DNA from: Burkholderiales bacterium | GTDB taxonomy: Bacteria; Pseudomonadota; Gammaproteobacteria; Burkholderiales; Burkholderiaceae_C | Direction: 5' to 3' | Length of the DNA: 64,000 nt | NCBI GenBank assembly: GCA_947464185.1 | Contig: CANHVY010000009.1 | Coordinates: 27,500-91,499 of the forward strand | Shown: one piece after another, positions 37,117-45,865 of the stretch | Numbering within the stretch: position 1 is the first letter of the stretch | How the letters are laid out: each line of letters starts with the position of its first letter | Program-made: the position numbers and the translations under genes | The notes under the pieces: model-generated | Databases searched by the model: none | Seen by the model: the letters and a program-made list of their open reading frames with translations, nothing else | What the model was told of the DNA's origin: nothing

Positions 37117-38188
37117 AGTCGGTGACCTCTGAGCCCGTCTGCTGGAACCACAGCGTCATGGGACCCGCCACCAACTGCCCAGGAGCAACCTCCTGCAGCA
37201 CGTTGCGTTGGATGTCCTGCGGCCCCGTGTGGCCGTAGACCAGCATGCGGTCCACATCCACCCCTGCGTCGAAGGCGGCCGCTCGTTGCAAGGCATAGAA
37301 GGCGATCGGGTCGGCCGAGACATAGCGGACCAGCCGCAGGGCCTGCAGCCGGTGGCCGACCGGGATGTCCCAGCGGATGTAGTCGGCGTCCCCCCGAACC
37401 ACGGAGCCATGCAACACCACCGTGCGAGCCTGCTGCAAGGACAACAGGCTGGGTTGCAACGGATGTCCCGAAGCTTCATGCCATGTCGAACTGCCCGGCT
37501 CCAGAAGATTGACCCGCTCCAAAGGGGACTTGTTGCCCGCCAGGTCCACCTGGCGCAGCCACAACACCGGCAGCGAATTGCCCAGGACTGCCAGACGATC
37601 ACCGGTCCCCGGCAGCCAGGAGCGCTGGTCATCCACCGAATACTCCCAGCGCCCCTGTTGCTCAAGGCCGTTGACGCGCACCAGGCGGGTCAGGTCCTGG
37701 GACACCAGTTCCGCCTGTACGGCGGGCGGCGGCATGGTGTCCAGGACGCAACTGACGATGACGATCTCCGAGGTGTTGCCCAGGTCGTCACGGGCTCGCA
37801 CCCAGATCGTCTTGGCGCCGTCCCCCCGGACATCAAAGGAATCACCCTGCCCGCGGGTCCAGGTAACGCCCATGTCGAAGGAGTATTCCCAGGCCTCCAG
37901 ACTGCTGACTTGCCAGGCACCGATCTGGGTGATTCCATCCGTCACGCTCAGGCCCGTGTCGGTGAATGAAAGCACGGGCTTGGCGAGGACTCTGGCCGTC
38001 GGAGCGGGCGCAGGGGACAGCAAGGACCTGTCCTGGCCTGCCCCGGAGTTCGGACTGACCGTACCGGATCCTCCCCCACCGCAAGCGACCATGCACGAAG
38101 CCACGGCCAGCGTCGCCAGTGTTCTGGCAACAAGAAACCCGTCCCTGACGGACATCGCTGCGAACACGTGGAAGCGATTCGGTTTCAT
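37082..38188 (-). CDS. Putative lipoprotein with two Ig-like repeats
   Basis: This 368-residue protein is not assigned to a named family. It has a lipoprotein signal with VASC and MVAC candidate lipoboxes (Cys 32 or 36) followed by a glycine stretch. Two related repeats follow, each with a WEYSxDxxxxW block and a VRARDDLGNTS or LRQVDLAGNKS end, as in bacterial Ig-like adhesion modules. The C-terminal 130 residues resemble a carbohydrate- or polymer-binding beta-sandwich by composition only. The following S8 protease gene overlaps it by 35 bases, suggesting a joint surface function. Confidence 0.65.
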   Translation of the reverse strand: MKPNRFHVFAAMSVRDGFLVARTLATLAVASCMVACGGGGSGTVSPNSGAGQDRSLLSPAPAPTARVLAKPVLSFTDTGLSVTDGITQIGAWQVSSLEAWEYSFDMGVTWTRGQGDSFDVRGDGAKTIWVRARDDLGNTSEIVIVSCVLDTMPPPAVQAELVSQDLTRLVRVNGLEQQGRWEYSVDDQRSWLPGTGDRLAVLGNSLPVLWLRQVDLAGNKSPLERVNLLEPGSSTWHEASGHPLQPSLLSLQQARTVVLHGSVVRGDADYIRWDIPVGHRLQALRLVRYVSADPIAFYALQRAAAFDAGVDVDRMLVYGHTGPQDIQRNVLQEVAPGQLVAGPMTLWFQQTGSEVTDYAIELVFQPLE

Positions 38189-38228
38189 GGTGGGTGCTCA
38201 AACATCACGCTCGGGCAAAGACCAAGGA

Positions 38229-38255
38229 ATCGGGCCACCTCCAGGGTGGCCCGAT
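38229..38255 (-). terminator. Hairpin downstream of the second phoX
   Basis: Perfect 11-base arms (ATCGGGCCACC and its complement) with a five-base loop lie 85 to 111 bases past the phoX stop on the minus strand, followed there by a T-rich stretch. This is a good rho-independent terminator candidate. Confidence 0.65.
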
Positions 38256-38339
38256 CTCGTGTGTGGGCAGGATGTCGGCGGGCTTCTGGCTCCAGCCCCT
38301 GTGCAGTGCGCCGCAGCGAAGGCCCGCCGAGGGCAGGCC

Positions 38340-40418
38340 TCAGGTGCCGATCACGCCACCGTCGTTCTTGCGGATGACCACGGTGGCCGAGCGCGGACGG
38401 CCACCGTTGGGGCCGTCAGGCCACTTGGAGAACGCGGTGGGATTGGCGTTGACCCAGGCATCTTTGGCATTCGAAGCCGCTGCCACATAAGCGGCAGGCG
38501 CATTGGGGTGACTGCCCACCTCACCGGGATGCTGGATGTTGATGAACATGGTGCGACCATCAGGCGTCCAGCACACCCCCGTGACCTCACACCCGGCAGG
38601 CCCGACCAGGAAGCGAGTGATCTTCTTCGTCGCGATGTCGGCCACCAGCATCTGGTTGTTGCCCTGGTTCAAGAAGTCGCCCGTGTTGGCATAGCTGCCA
38701 TCGGTCTGGATCCACAGCCGCCCCTCAGGATCGACCTGGATGCCATCGGGCGAGTTGAAGGTGTTGCTGGCGTCGATGTTGCTGGAACCCTTCTTGGCAC
38801 CTTCGAGGGCCGGGTTGCCGGCGATCACGAAGATGTCCCAGTTGAAGGCGGTCGCGGCGGCATCGGCCCCGGTTTCGTTGATGCGGATGATGTGGCCCCA
38901 GTTGTTGACGGCGCGGGGGTTGGCCTCGTCCACTGCCGGGCGGGCATTACCAGCCGTCGTCGAACCATTGACCATGTTGGACGAAGCCGGGGTGCTGCCG
39001 CGCCGGTTGTTGTTGGTGCACGCCAGGAACACCTCGCCCGCCTTGGTACGGTTCGCGGCCACCCACTCGGGGCGGTCCATCATGGTGGCGCCCACACGGT
39101 CGGCGGCCTGACGGGCCTTGATCAACACCTCGGCCTGGTTGGCAAAGCCGTTCTCGGCGGTCAAGCCGTTCTGGCCGTGTACCAGGGGCAACCAGACTCC
39201 GGTGCCTTGGTTGTCGCCGGTGACGGTGCCTGCATCGAAACGTGCCACATACAGCGTGCCGCTGTCGAGCAGATCGGTGCCGCTGGCCTTGTTGGCCGGG
39301 TCATAGGTACCTGTGGACACGAACTTGTAGAGATACTCGTTGCGCTCGTCGCACCCGGTGTAGACCACGGCCTTGTTGGTCTTGGACAGTACGCACTCGG
39401 CGTTCTCGTGCTTGAAACGGCCCAGCGCCGTACGCTTCTTGGGCTTGCTGGACGGAGCGTAGGGATCAATCTCCACCACCCAGCCGTGACGGTTGGGCTC
39501 GTTGGGGTTGACGTTCAGATCGAAGCGCGGATCGCCCTTGTGCCAGCCATAGCCGAAGCCTGCGGCGCTCACTCCATACCGGTTTTGCAGGGTGTTCGCT
39601 GTCCAGCCCGGAGCGTCGGTACCGAAGTAACCGTTGAAGTTCTCTTCGCAGGTGATGTAGGTGCCCCACGGCGTCTGGCCGGCACCGCAGTTGTTGAGCG
39701 TGCCCAGCACCTCTTTGCCCGAAGCATCTGCGGAGGTCTTCAGCAGGTCATTGCCCGCAGCCGGGCCCGAGATGGTGATGGGCGTGTAGCCGGTGATGCG
39801 TCGGTTGTAGGGGGAGTTCTTGACGTACTCCCACTTGCCGGCCGAGTTGCGCTGAACTTCAATGACGGAGACGCCGTGGGCGGCCAACTGCTTTTTGGTG
39901 TTGGCCGGAATCTCGGGCTTGTTGAAATTGGCCACGTTATGGATGTACTCGGGATTGATGTACTCGTGGTTCATGGCCAGGATGCCACGGCTGTTGCCAT
40001 CGGTGCCCGGGAAGGGGAAAAAGTTGATGCCGTCGTGGTTGTCACCGGCCTGCTGTTCCTGCTCCACCCAGGTCTCACTGGCGTCGCCCTTGAATGCCGG
40101 CGCAGTCGCCAGGATCGGGTCGCCCCAGCGGTACATCACATCGGCGGTGTAGCCCTCGGGCACGACGATGGCATCACCGCTGCTGGTCGAAATGGCCTTG
40201 AAGCCGATGGTGCCCGGTGCCGGAGCGGCATCGCCGCCGCCGCCGCCGCATGCGCTGAGTGCGCTGCCAAAGATGCCCAGCAGACCGAGGCTGGCGCCGG
40301 ACTTGAGCATGCTGCGGCGGCTGGGGTTGCGGGCAACTTCACGTTCGATGAGATCGTGCAGATGATCATTGGCTGAAGCGTTGGAAACACCGTCGTCGTC
40401 TCGGATCATGTTGGACAT
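38340..40418 (-). CDS. phoX: PhoX-type alkaline phosphatase (DUF839), second copy
   Basis: This 692-residue PhoX has a Tat signal (NPSRRSMLKSG, residues 31-41) followed by a lipobox SALSAC and a poly-Gly tract. Core motifs match the first copy: AMNHEY, GTLNNCGAGQTPWGTYITCEEN, YTGCDERNEYLYKFVS and NIQHPGE. It should hydrolyse phosphomonoesters outside the cytoplasm. It is divergent from phnC, with its own Pho box and -10 in the shared promoter region. The two PhoX proteins differ clearly in length and middle region, so they are not a recent duplication. Confidence 0.92.
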   Translation of the reverse strand: MSNMIRDDDGVSNASANDHLHDLIEREVARNPSRRSMLKSGASLGLLGIFGSALSACGGGGGDAAPAPGTIGFKAISTSSGDAIVVPEGYTADVMYRWGDPILATAPAFKGDASETWVEQEQQAGDNHDGINFFPFPGTDGNSRGILAMNHEYINPEYIHNVANFNKPEIPANTKKQLAAHGVSVIEVQRNSAGKWEYVKNSPYNRRITGYTPITISGPAAGNDLLKTSADASGKEVLGTLNNCGAGQTPWGTYITCEENFNGYFGTDAPGWTANTLQNRYGVSAAGFGYGWHKGDPRFDLNVNPNEPNRHGWVVEIDPYAPSSKPKKRTALGRFKHENAECVLSKTNKAVVYTGCDERNEYLYKFVSTGTYDPANKASGTDLLDSGTLYVARFDAGTVTGDNQGTGVWLPLVHGQNGLTAENGFANQAEVLIKARQAADRVGATMMDRPEWVAANRTKAGEVFLACTNNNRRGSTPASSNMVNGSTTAGNARPAVDEANPRAVNNWGHIIRINETGADAAATAFNWDIFVIAGNPALEGAKKGSSNIDASNTFNSPDGIQVDPEGRLWIQTDGSYANTGDFLNQGNNQMLVADIATKKITRFLVGPAGCEVTGVCWTPDGRTMFINIQHPGEVGSHPNAPAAYVAAASNAKDAWVNANPTAFSKWPDGPNGGRPRSATVVIRKNDGGVIGT

Positions 40419-40467
40419 GGGAAAGGCTCCTGTGGGTTGATGCAGTCGCTCAATCTAGGGTTGAAGC

Positions 40468-40485
40468 ATGAAGCCTTTATGACAA
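40468..40485 (-). promoter_or_regulatory. Pho box upstream of the second phoX
   Basis: On the minus strand TTGTCAT-aaag-GCTTCAT is followed, after exactly 10 bases, by a TAGATT -10 element at 40457-40452. One of the clearest PhoB promoters in the window. Confidence 0.8.
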
Positions 40486-40519
40486 CGCCTCGGCTGGGTT
40501 TGTGACGCCTTTCCAGAAT

Positions 40520-40537
40520 GCTTCACGAGCCTGTCAC
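40520..40537 (+). promoter_or_regulatory. Pho box upstream of phnC
   Basis: GCTTCAC-gagc-CTGTCAC lies 23 bases before the phnC ATG. A TAACGT sequence 10 bases downstream could be the -10, which would leave almost no 5' leader on the phnC message. Confidence 0.7.
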
Positions 40538-40559
40538 ATTAGGTCTCTAACGTGTTGCC

Positions 40560-41450
40560 ATGCACGGATCTGAGACGCCGGCTGTTGTCGTTCATGCAGC
40601 AGTCAAGACTTTTCGCACGGAGGGTGGGGCGCGGCGCGCGCTGGCTTCTGTGTCCTTTTCGGTTCAACAGGGCGAGCGAGTAGCCTTGCTTGGGGCCTCG
40701 GGCTCGGGCAAGTCCACCTTGCTGCGTGCCTTGTGCGGGCTGGAGACGCTGGACCCGGGCCAAGGGCGGGTCGAGGTGCACGGGCAGTGCCTGCAGCAAG
40801 GCGGTCGTCTGGACCCTCAGGTGCGCCGCATGCGTCACGGCATCGGCATCATCTTTCAGCAGTTCAACCTCGCGGGCCGTCTGCCCCTGCTCACCAATGT
40901 GTTGACAGGGGTGGCTGCGCAGACGCCTTTGTGGCGTTCGTTGACAGGCCGGTTCACGCTGGAAGACCGAGCCCGCGCCCTGGATGTCTTGCAGGCTATC
41001 GGATTGGCTGATCAGGCCTTTCAGCGATCGTCCACCCTCTCAGGCGGACAGCAGCAGCGTGCCGCCGTGGCGCGTTGTCTGGTGCAGGGTGCGCGCTTGT
41101 TGTTGGCCGATGAACCCGTGGCCTCGCTGGACCCGGAGTCCACGCGGCGTGTCATGGACCTGCTGCTGGATTTGAATCAGACCCGCCGCATGACTCTGCT
41201 CATCAGCCTGCACCACGTGGCGCTGGCGCGCCGCTACTGCGAACGGGTGATCGCCTTGAGGCAGGGCGAACTGGTGTTCGACGGGCCGACGTCGGCGCTG
41301 ACGCCAGGCTTCCTGCGCGATCTCTATGGCACCGCTGCCGACGAACTGATTGACGAGGAATCGCCCACCCAGGTGTCGCCGCCTGCGGGTCCAGGGCTGC
41401 CCTCCTTGGGGGCCAAGCCCGATCTCTTTCCCGAAGCCCGCGCGGCTTGA
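40560..41450 (+). CDS. phnC: Phosphonate-type ABC transporter ATP-binding protein
   Basis: PhnC powers import of phosphonates or related reduced phosphorus compounds. The 296-residue protein has the Walker A motif GASGSGKST near residue 45, a Q-loop IIFQQFNLAGRLP, the ABC signature LSGGQQQR, Walker B LLLADEP and a switch His in LLISLHHVALARRY. The last 40 residues are Pro-rich and not typical. It begins the Pho-box-controlled phnC-phnD-phnE operon. The first ATG is used although no good ribosome site precedes it. Confidence 0.92.
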   Translation: MHGSETPAVVVHAAVKTFRTEGGARRALASVSFSVQQGERVALLGASGSGKSTLLRALCGLETLDPGQGRVEVHGQCLQQGGRLDPQVRRMRHGIGIIFQQFNLAGRLPLLTNVLTGVAAQTPLWRSLTGRFTLEDRARALDVLQAIGLADQAFQRSSTLSGGQQQRAAVARCLVQGARLLLADEPVASLDPESTRRVMDLLLDLNQTRRMTLLISLHHVALARRYCERVIALRQGELVFDGPTSALTPGFLRDLYGTAADELIDEESPTQVSPPAGPGLPSLGAKPDLFPEARAA

Positions 41451-41484
41451 TTCATTGTTTCCATCTCTCATGAGGAGTCCCATC

Positions 41485-42453
41485 GTGACGACACGTCTTT
41501 TCCGTTCCCTTGCTGCCCTGTCTCTGGGCGCTGCTACCTGGGCTGCGTCCTGGGCCGTGCAGGCCCAGGAGATCAACTTCGGCATCATCGCCACCGACGC
41601 GGCCAGCGTGCAGCGTGAGCGTTGGGAGCCCTTCTTCCGTGACATGGAGAAGAAGACCGGCCTGACGGTCAAGTCCTTCTACGCCCCGGACTACGCCGGT
41701 GTGATCGAGGCCATGCGCTTCAACAAGGTGCAGGTGGCCTGGTATGGCAACAAGGCCGCCATGGAAGCCGTGGACCGCGCCAACGGCGAGATCTTTGCGC
41801 AGGTCCGGTTCGTGGATGGCAGCTATGGCTACCACTCCCTGTTGATCACGCATGTGGACTCGCCCTACAAGACCTTGGACGATGTCTTCAAGAACGCCAA
41901 GAGCATCAACTTCGGCATCGGCGATCCGAATTCCACGTCGGGCTTCCTGGTGCCCAGCTTCTACGTGTTCGCTCAGAACAAGGTGGACCACCGTACGGCG
42001 TTCAAGACCATCCGCGGCGCCAGCCATGGCGTGAACATGCAGGCGGTGCTGGCCAAGCAGGTGGACGTGGCGGCCAACAACACCGAAGAGATGGACAAGC
42101 TCGAGAAGACGCGTCCTGACCTGTTCAAGCAGGTGCGTGTGATCTGGAAGAGCCCGCTCATCCCCAGCGACCCCTTCGTCTGGCGCAAGGACCTCGACCC
42201 CGCTGTCAAGGAGAAGGTTCGCACTTTCGTTCTCAACTACGCCAAGAGCGATCCTCAGGAGAAGAAGATCCTGAACAACATCTATAGCTACGACGGTTTC
42301 CGTCCTTCGAACAACGACCAGCTCATTCCCATCCGCGAACTGGAGTTGTTCCGTGACCGCAGCCGTGCCGAGGCCGATGCCAAGCTCAGCGCCGATGAAA
42401 AGGCCAAGCTGATCGCCGAGATCGACCGCAAGCTCGCAGCGCTGAAGAAGTGA
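41485..42453 (+). CDS. phnD: Phosphonate-type ABC transporter substrate-binding protein
   Basis: PhnD captures the substrate in the periplasm. The 322-residue protein has a signal peptide (cut near AVQAQ) and the PhnD core: [49 protein letters not shown] and [18 protein letters not shown]. The GTG at 41485 has an AGGAG ribosome site eight bases upstream and gives a proper signal peptide; an ATG at 41470 is possible. Related proteins bind phosphonates, phosphite or hypophosphite, so specificity is open. Confidence 0.92.
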   Translation: MTTRLFRSLAALSLGAATWAASWAVQAQEINFGIIATDAASVQRERWEPFFRDMEKKTGLTVKSFYAPDYAGVIEAMRFNKVQVAWYGNKAAMEAVDRANGEIFAQVRFVDGSYGYHSLLITHVDSPYKTLDDVFKNAKSINFGIGDPNSTSGFLVPSFYVFAQNKVDHRTAFKTIRGASHGVNMQAVLAKQVDVAANNTEEMDKLEKTRPDLFKQVRVIWKSPLIPSDPFVWRKDLDPAVKEKVRTFVLNYAKSDPQEKKILNNIYSYDGFRPSNNDQLIPIRELELFRDRSRAEADAKLSADEKAKLIAEIDRKLAALKK

Positions 42454-42457
42454 ACCG

Positions 42458-43294
42458 ATGACGGCCGGAACCGCTCCCTCCCAGCAGGTGGCGCCCAGCG
42501 CCCAGTCCCTGCGCGTGCTGCAAGAGCGTGCCGCGGCGCAGCGCCCAGGCTGGCTGTACTACGCGGGCTGGGCGGCCGCGCTGGCCTTCCTGGGCTGGGC
42601 GTGGAAGGGAGCGGAGATCCGGCCGCTGGATCTGGTGCGCGACTCCGGCAACATCGCCACCTACCTCAGCGACTTCTTCCCGCCCGACTTCAGGGACTGG
42701 CGCATCTACCTGGGCGAGATGCTGGTGACGCTCCACATCGCGGTGTGGGGCACCTTGCTCGCCGTGCTGGCGGCCGTGCCCTTGGGGCTGGCGGCGTCCG
42801 CCAACGTGGCGCCCGCGTGGATACACCAGCCTGTGCGGCGGCTCATGGACGCCTGCCGCGCCATCAACGAGATGGTGTTTGCGCTTCTGTTCATCGTGGC
42901 GGTGGGTTTGGGCCCGTTCGCCGGTGTGCTCGCACTGTTCGTGCACACCACCGGCACCCTGGCCAAGCTTTTCTCTGAGGCTGTGGAGGCCATAGATCCG
43001 CGCCCCGTCGAAGGCATACGCGCCACCGGCGCCCACCCCCTGGTGGAGATCGTCTACGGGGTCATTCCCCAGGTGCTCCCGCTGTGGCTGTCCTTCACTC
43101 TGTACCGCTTCGAGTCCAACGTGCGCTCGGCTTCCGTGGTGGGCATGGTGGGCGCGGGCGGCATCGGGGTGGTGCTGTTCGAGGTGATCCGAGGATTCCA
43201 GTACGCACAGACCTGTGCCGTGCTCATCATCCTGGTGGTCAGCGTGAGCCTGATCGACCTGTTGTCTGCCCGCTTGCGCAAGCGCTTCCTGTGA
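42458..43294 (+). CDS. phnE: Phosphonate-type ABC transporter permease
   Basis: PhnE is the inner-membrane channel of the transporter. The 278-residue protein has about six hydrophobic helices and the permease coupling region [28 protein letters not shown]. It begins four bases after the phnD stop and its own stop overlaps the next gene by four bases (GTGA), so the alcohol dehydrogenase is in the same operon. Confidence 0.92.
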   Translation: MTAGTAPSQQVAPSAQSLRVLQERAAAQRPGWLYYAGWAAALAFLGWAWKGAEIRPLDLVRDSGNIATYLSDFFPPDFRDWRIYLGEMLVTLHIAVWGTLLAVLAAVPLGLAASANVAPAWIHQPVRRLMDACRAINEMVFALLFIVAVGLGPFAGVLALFVHTTGTLAKLFSEAVEAIDPRPVEGIRATGAHPLVEIVYGVIPQVLPLWLSFTLYRFESNVRSASVVGMVGAGGIGVVLFEVIRGFQYAQTCAVLIILVVSVSLIDLLSARLRKRFL

Positions 43295-44463
43295 CCGTGT
43301 CGGGCGTTGCAGGCTTTCAGTGGCGCATGCCGGTGGACGTGCGCTTCGGCGCAGGCTGTGTGTCCGAACTGAATGAGCGACTGGGTGATCGTTCCGCGGT
43401 CGTCATGGCCTTCGAGCCCGCCACCGCGCTGGGCTGGCGGGCCCAGTGGACCCGTGACCTTGGCGAGCGGCTGCGCGCATGGGTCGAGGTGCCGGACGGC
43501 CTGTCCAGCATGGCCAGATGCCGCGAGTTCGCTGAACAGGTGTGGCCTGTGCTGGAGGCAGAATCGGGCACCGTGCTGATCGCGCTGGGCGGCGGCACCA
43601 CGCTGGACATTGCGAAGGTGCTGCGCTGTCGGCCCGTGGAGGCTGACCCGCGCATCGACCAGCTCAGCGGCGTGCAACGCCGCACGCATCCCGCTGGCTT
43701 CGACCGGGTGGCCGATGCCCTGCGGGGCACGGCCCCCTGGCCGGCCTTGGACCTGGCGCCGCTGTGGATGGTGCCCACCACGGCCGGCACGGGCAGCGAG
43801 GTGACCCGTTGGGCCACGGTCTGGGACACCGACGTCGAGCCCGCCCAGAAGCGTTCCTTTGACGAAGCCTTCGGCTTTGCGCAGTGCGCTTTTGTGGACC
43901 CTGCGCTCACGCACAGCTGTCCCGCTGCGGTCACCCGCGACACGGGTCTGGATGCGCTGTCCCATGCCCTGGAGGCGATCTGGAATCGGCATGCCAATCC
44001 GTTCAGCGACGTGCTGGCCGTCTCGGCCGCGCGAAAGGTGCTGACCTGGCTGCCTGTGGCGCTGCGGGAGCCCGCCAACGTGGAAGCCCGGTCGGCCCTT
44101 TCGCTGGCATCGCTGGAAGCAGGCCTTGCCTTCTCGCAGACCCGCACGGCGCTGGCGCATGCGCTGTCCTACGCTGTGACCTTGGAGCAGGGTGTGCCGC
44201 ACGGCCTGGCCTGCGCCATGTGGCTGCCTACGGCGTGGCAGTTGGCACAGGGCTGTGATGAGCGGGTGGACCGGTTGCTCGAGCAGGTGCTTGCTGACCT
44301 GGACAGCGGCGCTGTATCGTCCCCAGGGGTAGCGCGTCTGCAGGCCTGGCTGGCGTCAGTGGGTGCCGCTTGCGACCCTGCCAGCCATGGCGTGCATGAT
44401 GCCGAGCAGCGGGTCAAGGCGGCGTTGGGATCCGCCAGGGGCCGCAACTTCATCGCGGCTTGA
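43291..44463 (+). CDS. Iron-containing alcohol dehydrogenase, phosphonoacetaldehyde reductase-like
   Basis: This 390-residue group III alcohol dehydrogenase has the nucleotide loop [13 protein letters not shown], the [17 protein letters not shown] signature and metal-binding His residues in [17 protein letters not shown] and [16 protein letters not shown]. Homologues beside phosphonate genes interconvert phosphonoacetaldehyde and 2-hydroxyethylphosphonate. The GTG at 43291 overlaps the phnE stop by four bases. Coupling to phnCDE suggests a role in metabolising an imported phosphonate alcohol. No C-P lyase or phosphonatase gene is in the window, so the later steps lie elsewhere. Confidence 0.82.
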   Translation: MTVSGVAGFQWRMPVDVRFGAGCVSELNERLGDRSAVVMAFEPATALGWRAQWTRDLGERLRAWVEVPDGLSSMARCREFAEQVWPVLEAESGTVLIALGGGTTLDIAKVLRCRPVEADPRIDQLSGVQRRTHPAGFDRVADALRGTAPWPALDLAPLWMVPTTAGTGSEVTRWATVWDTDVEPAQKRSFDEAFGFAQCAFVDPALTHSCPAAVTRDTGLDALSHALEAIWNRHANPFSDVLAVSAARKVLTWLPVALREPANVEARSALSLASLEAGLAFSQTRTALAHALSYAVTLEQGVPHGLACAMWLPTAWQLAQGCDERVDRLLEQVLADLDSGAVSSPGVARLQAWLASVGAACDPASHGVHDAEQRVKAALGSARGRNFIAA

Positions 44464-44550
44464 GAAGGCGGCCACTTCCCCCACGCGCTGCCGGTGGGTC
44501 GCTTCCACGGCCCACTCCCGTCCCACAAGGCGGGTGGGCTGATCGACTGG

Positions 44551-45159
44551 TCAAGCCCCCAGGCCTGAGGCCTGCCACAACGGGCCCATGATCCATAGCC
44601 AGGCACCGGCTCCCAGAACGAAGGGATAGGCCAGCGCGGTGGCGGCCAGTGCCAACGACCACAGGGTGGCCAGGCCGTCGCGGTGCTTCAAGGCCATGCC
44701 CAGCAAGGTGAGCGATGCTGCCGGCAGCACATTGCCCAGCGGGATGGGCAGAAAGATCTCCACGCCCATGGTGGCCACCAGAGCCGCCATGGCCGCCGCC
44801 TGCCAAGAGCGGGCTGGTAGCAGCGCCAGCCGCTGCAGGCGCGGACGGCACCACCGGCTGGACAGTTGCTCGAGGCGGCCCATCCATCGCAGCAGCTGAG
44901 CCGCCCGGGTCTTGTCCAGGGCTACGGTTCGCGCCAGCGCGGGACGCCCGATGACGCCAGCGCCGCCGCTGCGCCAGATCAGGAACGCCACGCCCATCAG
45001 CGCCAGGCCCATGACGTTGCCGATGCCGGGCACGGGCAGCACGCAGGGCACGGACAGCAGGATCAACAGGGAACCGATGGAGTGCGGCGCCTCGGTCTCC
45101 GGACCGGTGCCGGTCATGATGTCCGGCCCACGGGACGCGGTCTCCCCTGGGGTCCTCAT
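44551..45159 (-). CDS. exoD: ExoD family membrane protein
   Basis: A 202-residue membrane protein with the ExoD features: LLILLSVPCVLPVPGIGNVMG near the N-terminus, a middle RLEQLSSRW segment, and VGVEIFLPIPLGN-type hydrophobic helices. ExoD proteins affect exopolysaccharide production and alkaline or stress tolerance in rhizobia; the mechanism is unknown. The ATG at 45159 is preferred to a TTG at 45195 that overlaps the upstream broken gene. It is convergent with the alcohol dehydrogenase gene and has no Pho box. Confidence 0.78.
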   Translation of the reverse strand: MRTPGETASRGPDIMTGTGPETEAPHSIGSLLILLSVPCVLPVPGIGNVMGLALMGVAFLIWRSGGAGVIGRPALARTVALDKTRAAQLLRWMGRLEQLSSRWCRPRLQRLALLPARSWQAAAMAALVATMGVEIFLPIPLGNVLPAASLTLLGMALKHRDGLATLWSLALAATALAYPFVLGAGAWLWIMGPLWQASGLGA

Positions 45160-45191
45160 GTCGTCGTGATTCACGTCGGTCGCGCGCTTCT

Positions 45192-45340
45192 TCAATAAAC
45201 CTCGGGCACGATCATCTCCGCCGTCACCGGCTGGCGGATGTAGTCGGGGTGGCGCACGCGCTCGGGCAGCTCCAGCCCTCCAGGCGCTTGAGAAGGAGCT
45301 CGCCGATGGACGAGGTGGGCGAAGAACTGTTGCTCGTCAT
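45192..45340 (-). pseudogene. Small ORF with a one-base frameshift
   Basis: From ATG 45340 one frame reads MTSNSSSPTSSIGELLLKRL and then, after GAGGG near 45274-45279, a second frame continues as LELPERVRHPDYIRQP and ends MIVPEVY at 45192. Adding one C would restore a single 49-codon protein. Both halves look coding and the join is at LEG/LEL, so a single-base deletion or a sequencing error is likely. The family is not recognised. It lies directly upstream of exoD on the same strand. Confidence 0.5.
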
Positions 45341-45490
45341 GTCACGATCCAAGTGGGAAGATGAATCCCTCAGGATGACGGGCTATCGTGACCAGGGCTT
45401 GACAAAGGCGACCCCTCATCTGCGGAAAGCACGGCCCCATCCTTCGAAGCGTCTCCGACATATTGGGCCTTGAGACTCCTGCATCCAGCA

Positions 45491-45865
45491 TCAGCAGCAA
45501 CTGGAGAGGGAAGGCGTCACCAGCCCGCAGGGCTGGCCGCCGCAACAGTGATCGGTGAGATATGCGATGAGTTCGTTCATCTGTGCGATGAGCGGCCGGT
45601 ACACCAGATGGCGGCCCTGGCGCTCGGCTTGCACCAGCCCGGCGTCCGCCAGGCCTCTGAGGTGAAACGACAGGGTGGACGAAGGCACACCCAGGGTGGC
45701 GGCCAGCACGCCCGGCGTCATCCCGTCAGGGCCTGCCCCCACCAGGGCGCGGAACACGCGCAACCGGGCCGGCTGGGCCAGTGCAGCCAGCGCGGCCACC
45801 GCCTGGGCCTCGGACAAGGGGCCGGGCAGCACCACGGTGGCGGTGGTGAGAACGGCGGCGCTCAT
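45491..45865 (-). CDS. arsR: ArsR-family arsenic-responsive repressor
   Basis: The 124-residue winged-helix protein has the ArsR core (LRVFRALVGAG, then LGVPSSTLSFHLRGLADAGLV and a HLVYRP wing). The C-terminus carries a cysteine-rich tail (DHCCGGQPCG and a final SSCC) suited to binding arsenite. It is the last gene of a gapdh-arsJ-arsR operon and overlaps arsJ by four bases. It probably represses this operon through the dyad at 48257-48295. Binding of other soft metals cannot be excluded. Confidence 0.85.
   Translation of the reverse strand: MSAAVLTTATVVLPGPLSEAQAVAALAALAQPARLRVFRALVGAGPDGMTPGVLAATLGVPSSTLSFHLRGLADAGLVQAERQGRHLVYRPLIAQMNELIAYLTDHCCGGQPCGLVTPSLSSCC

Noticed and set aside
37422..40376. 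A 984-codon open frame on the plus strand
   Set aside because: It lies opposite the lipoprotein and second phoX genes and has no recognisable domains; it is a shadow frame caused by high GC content.
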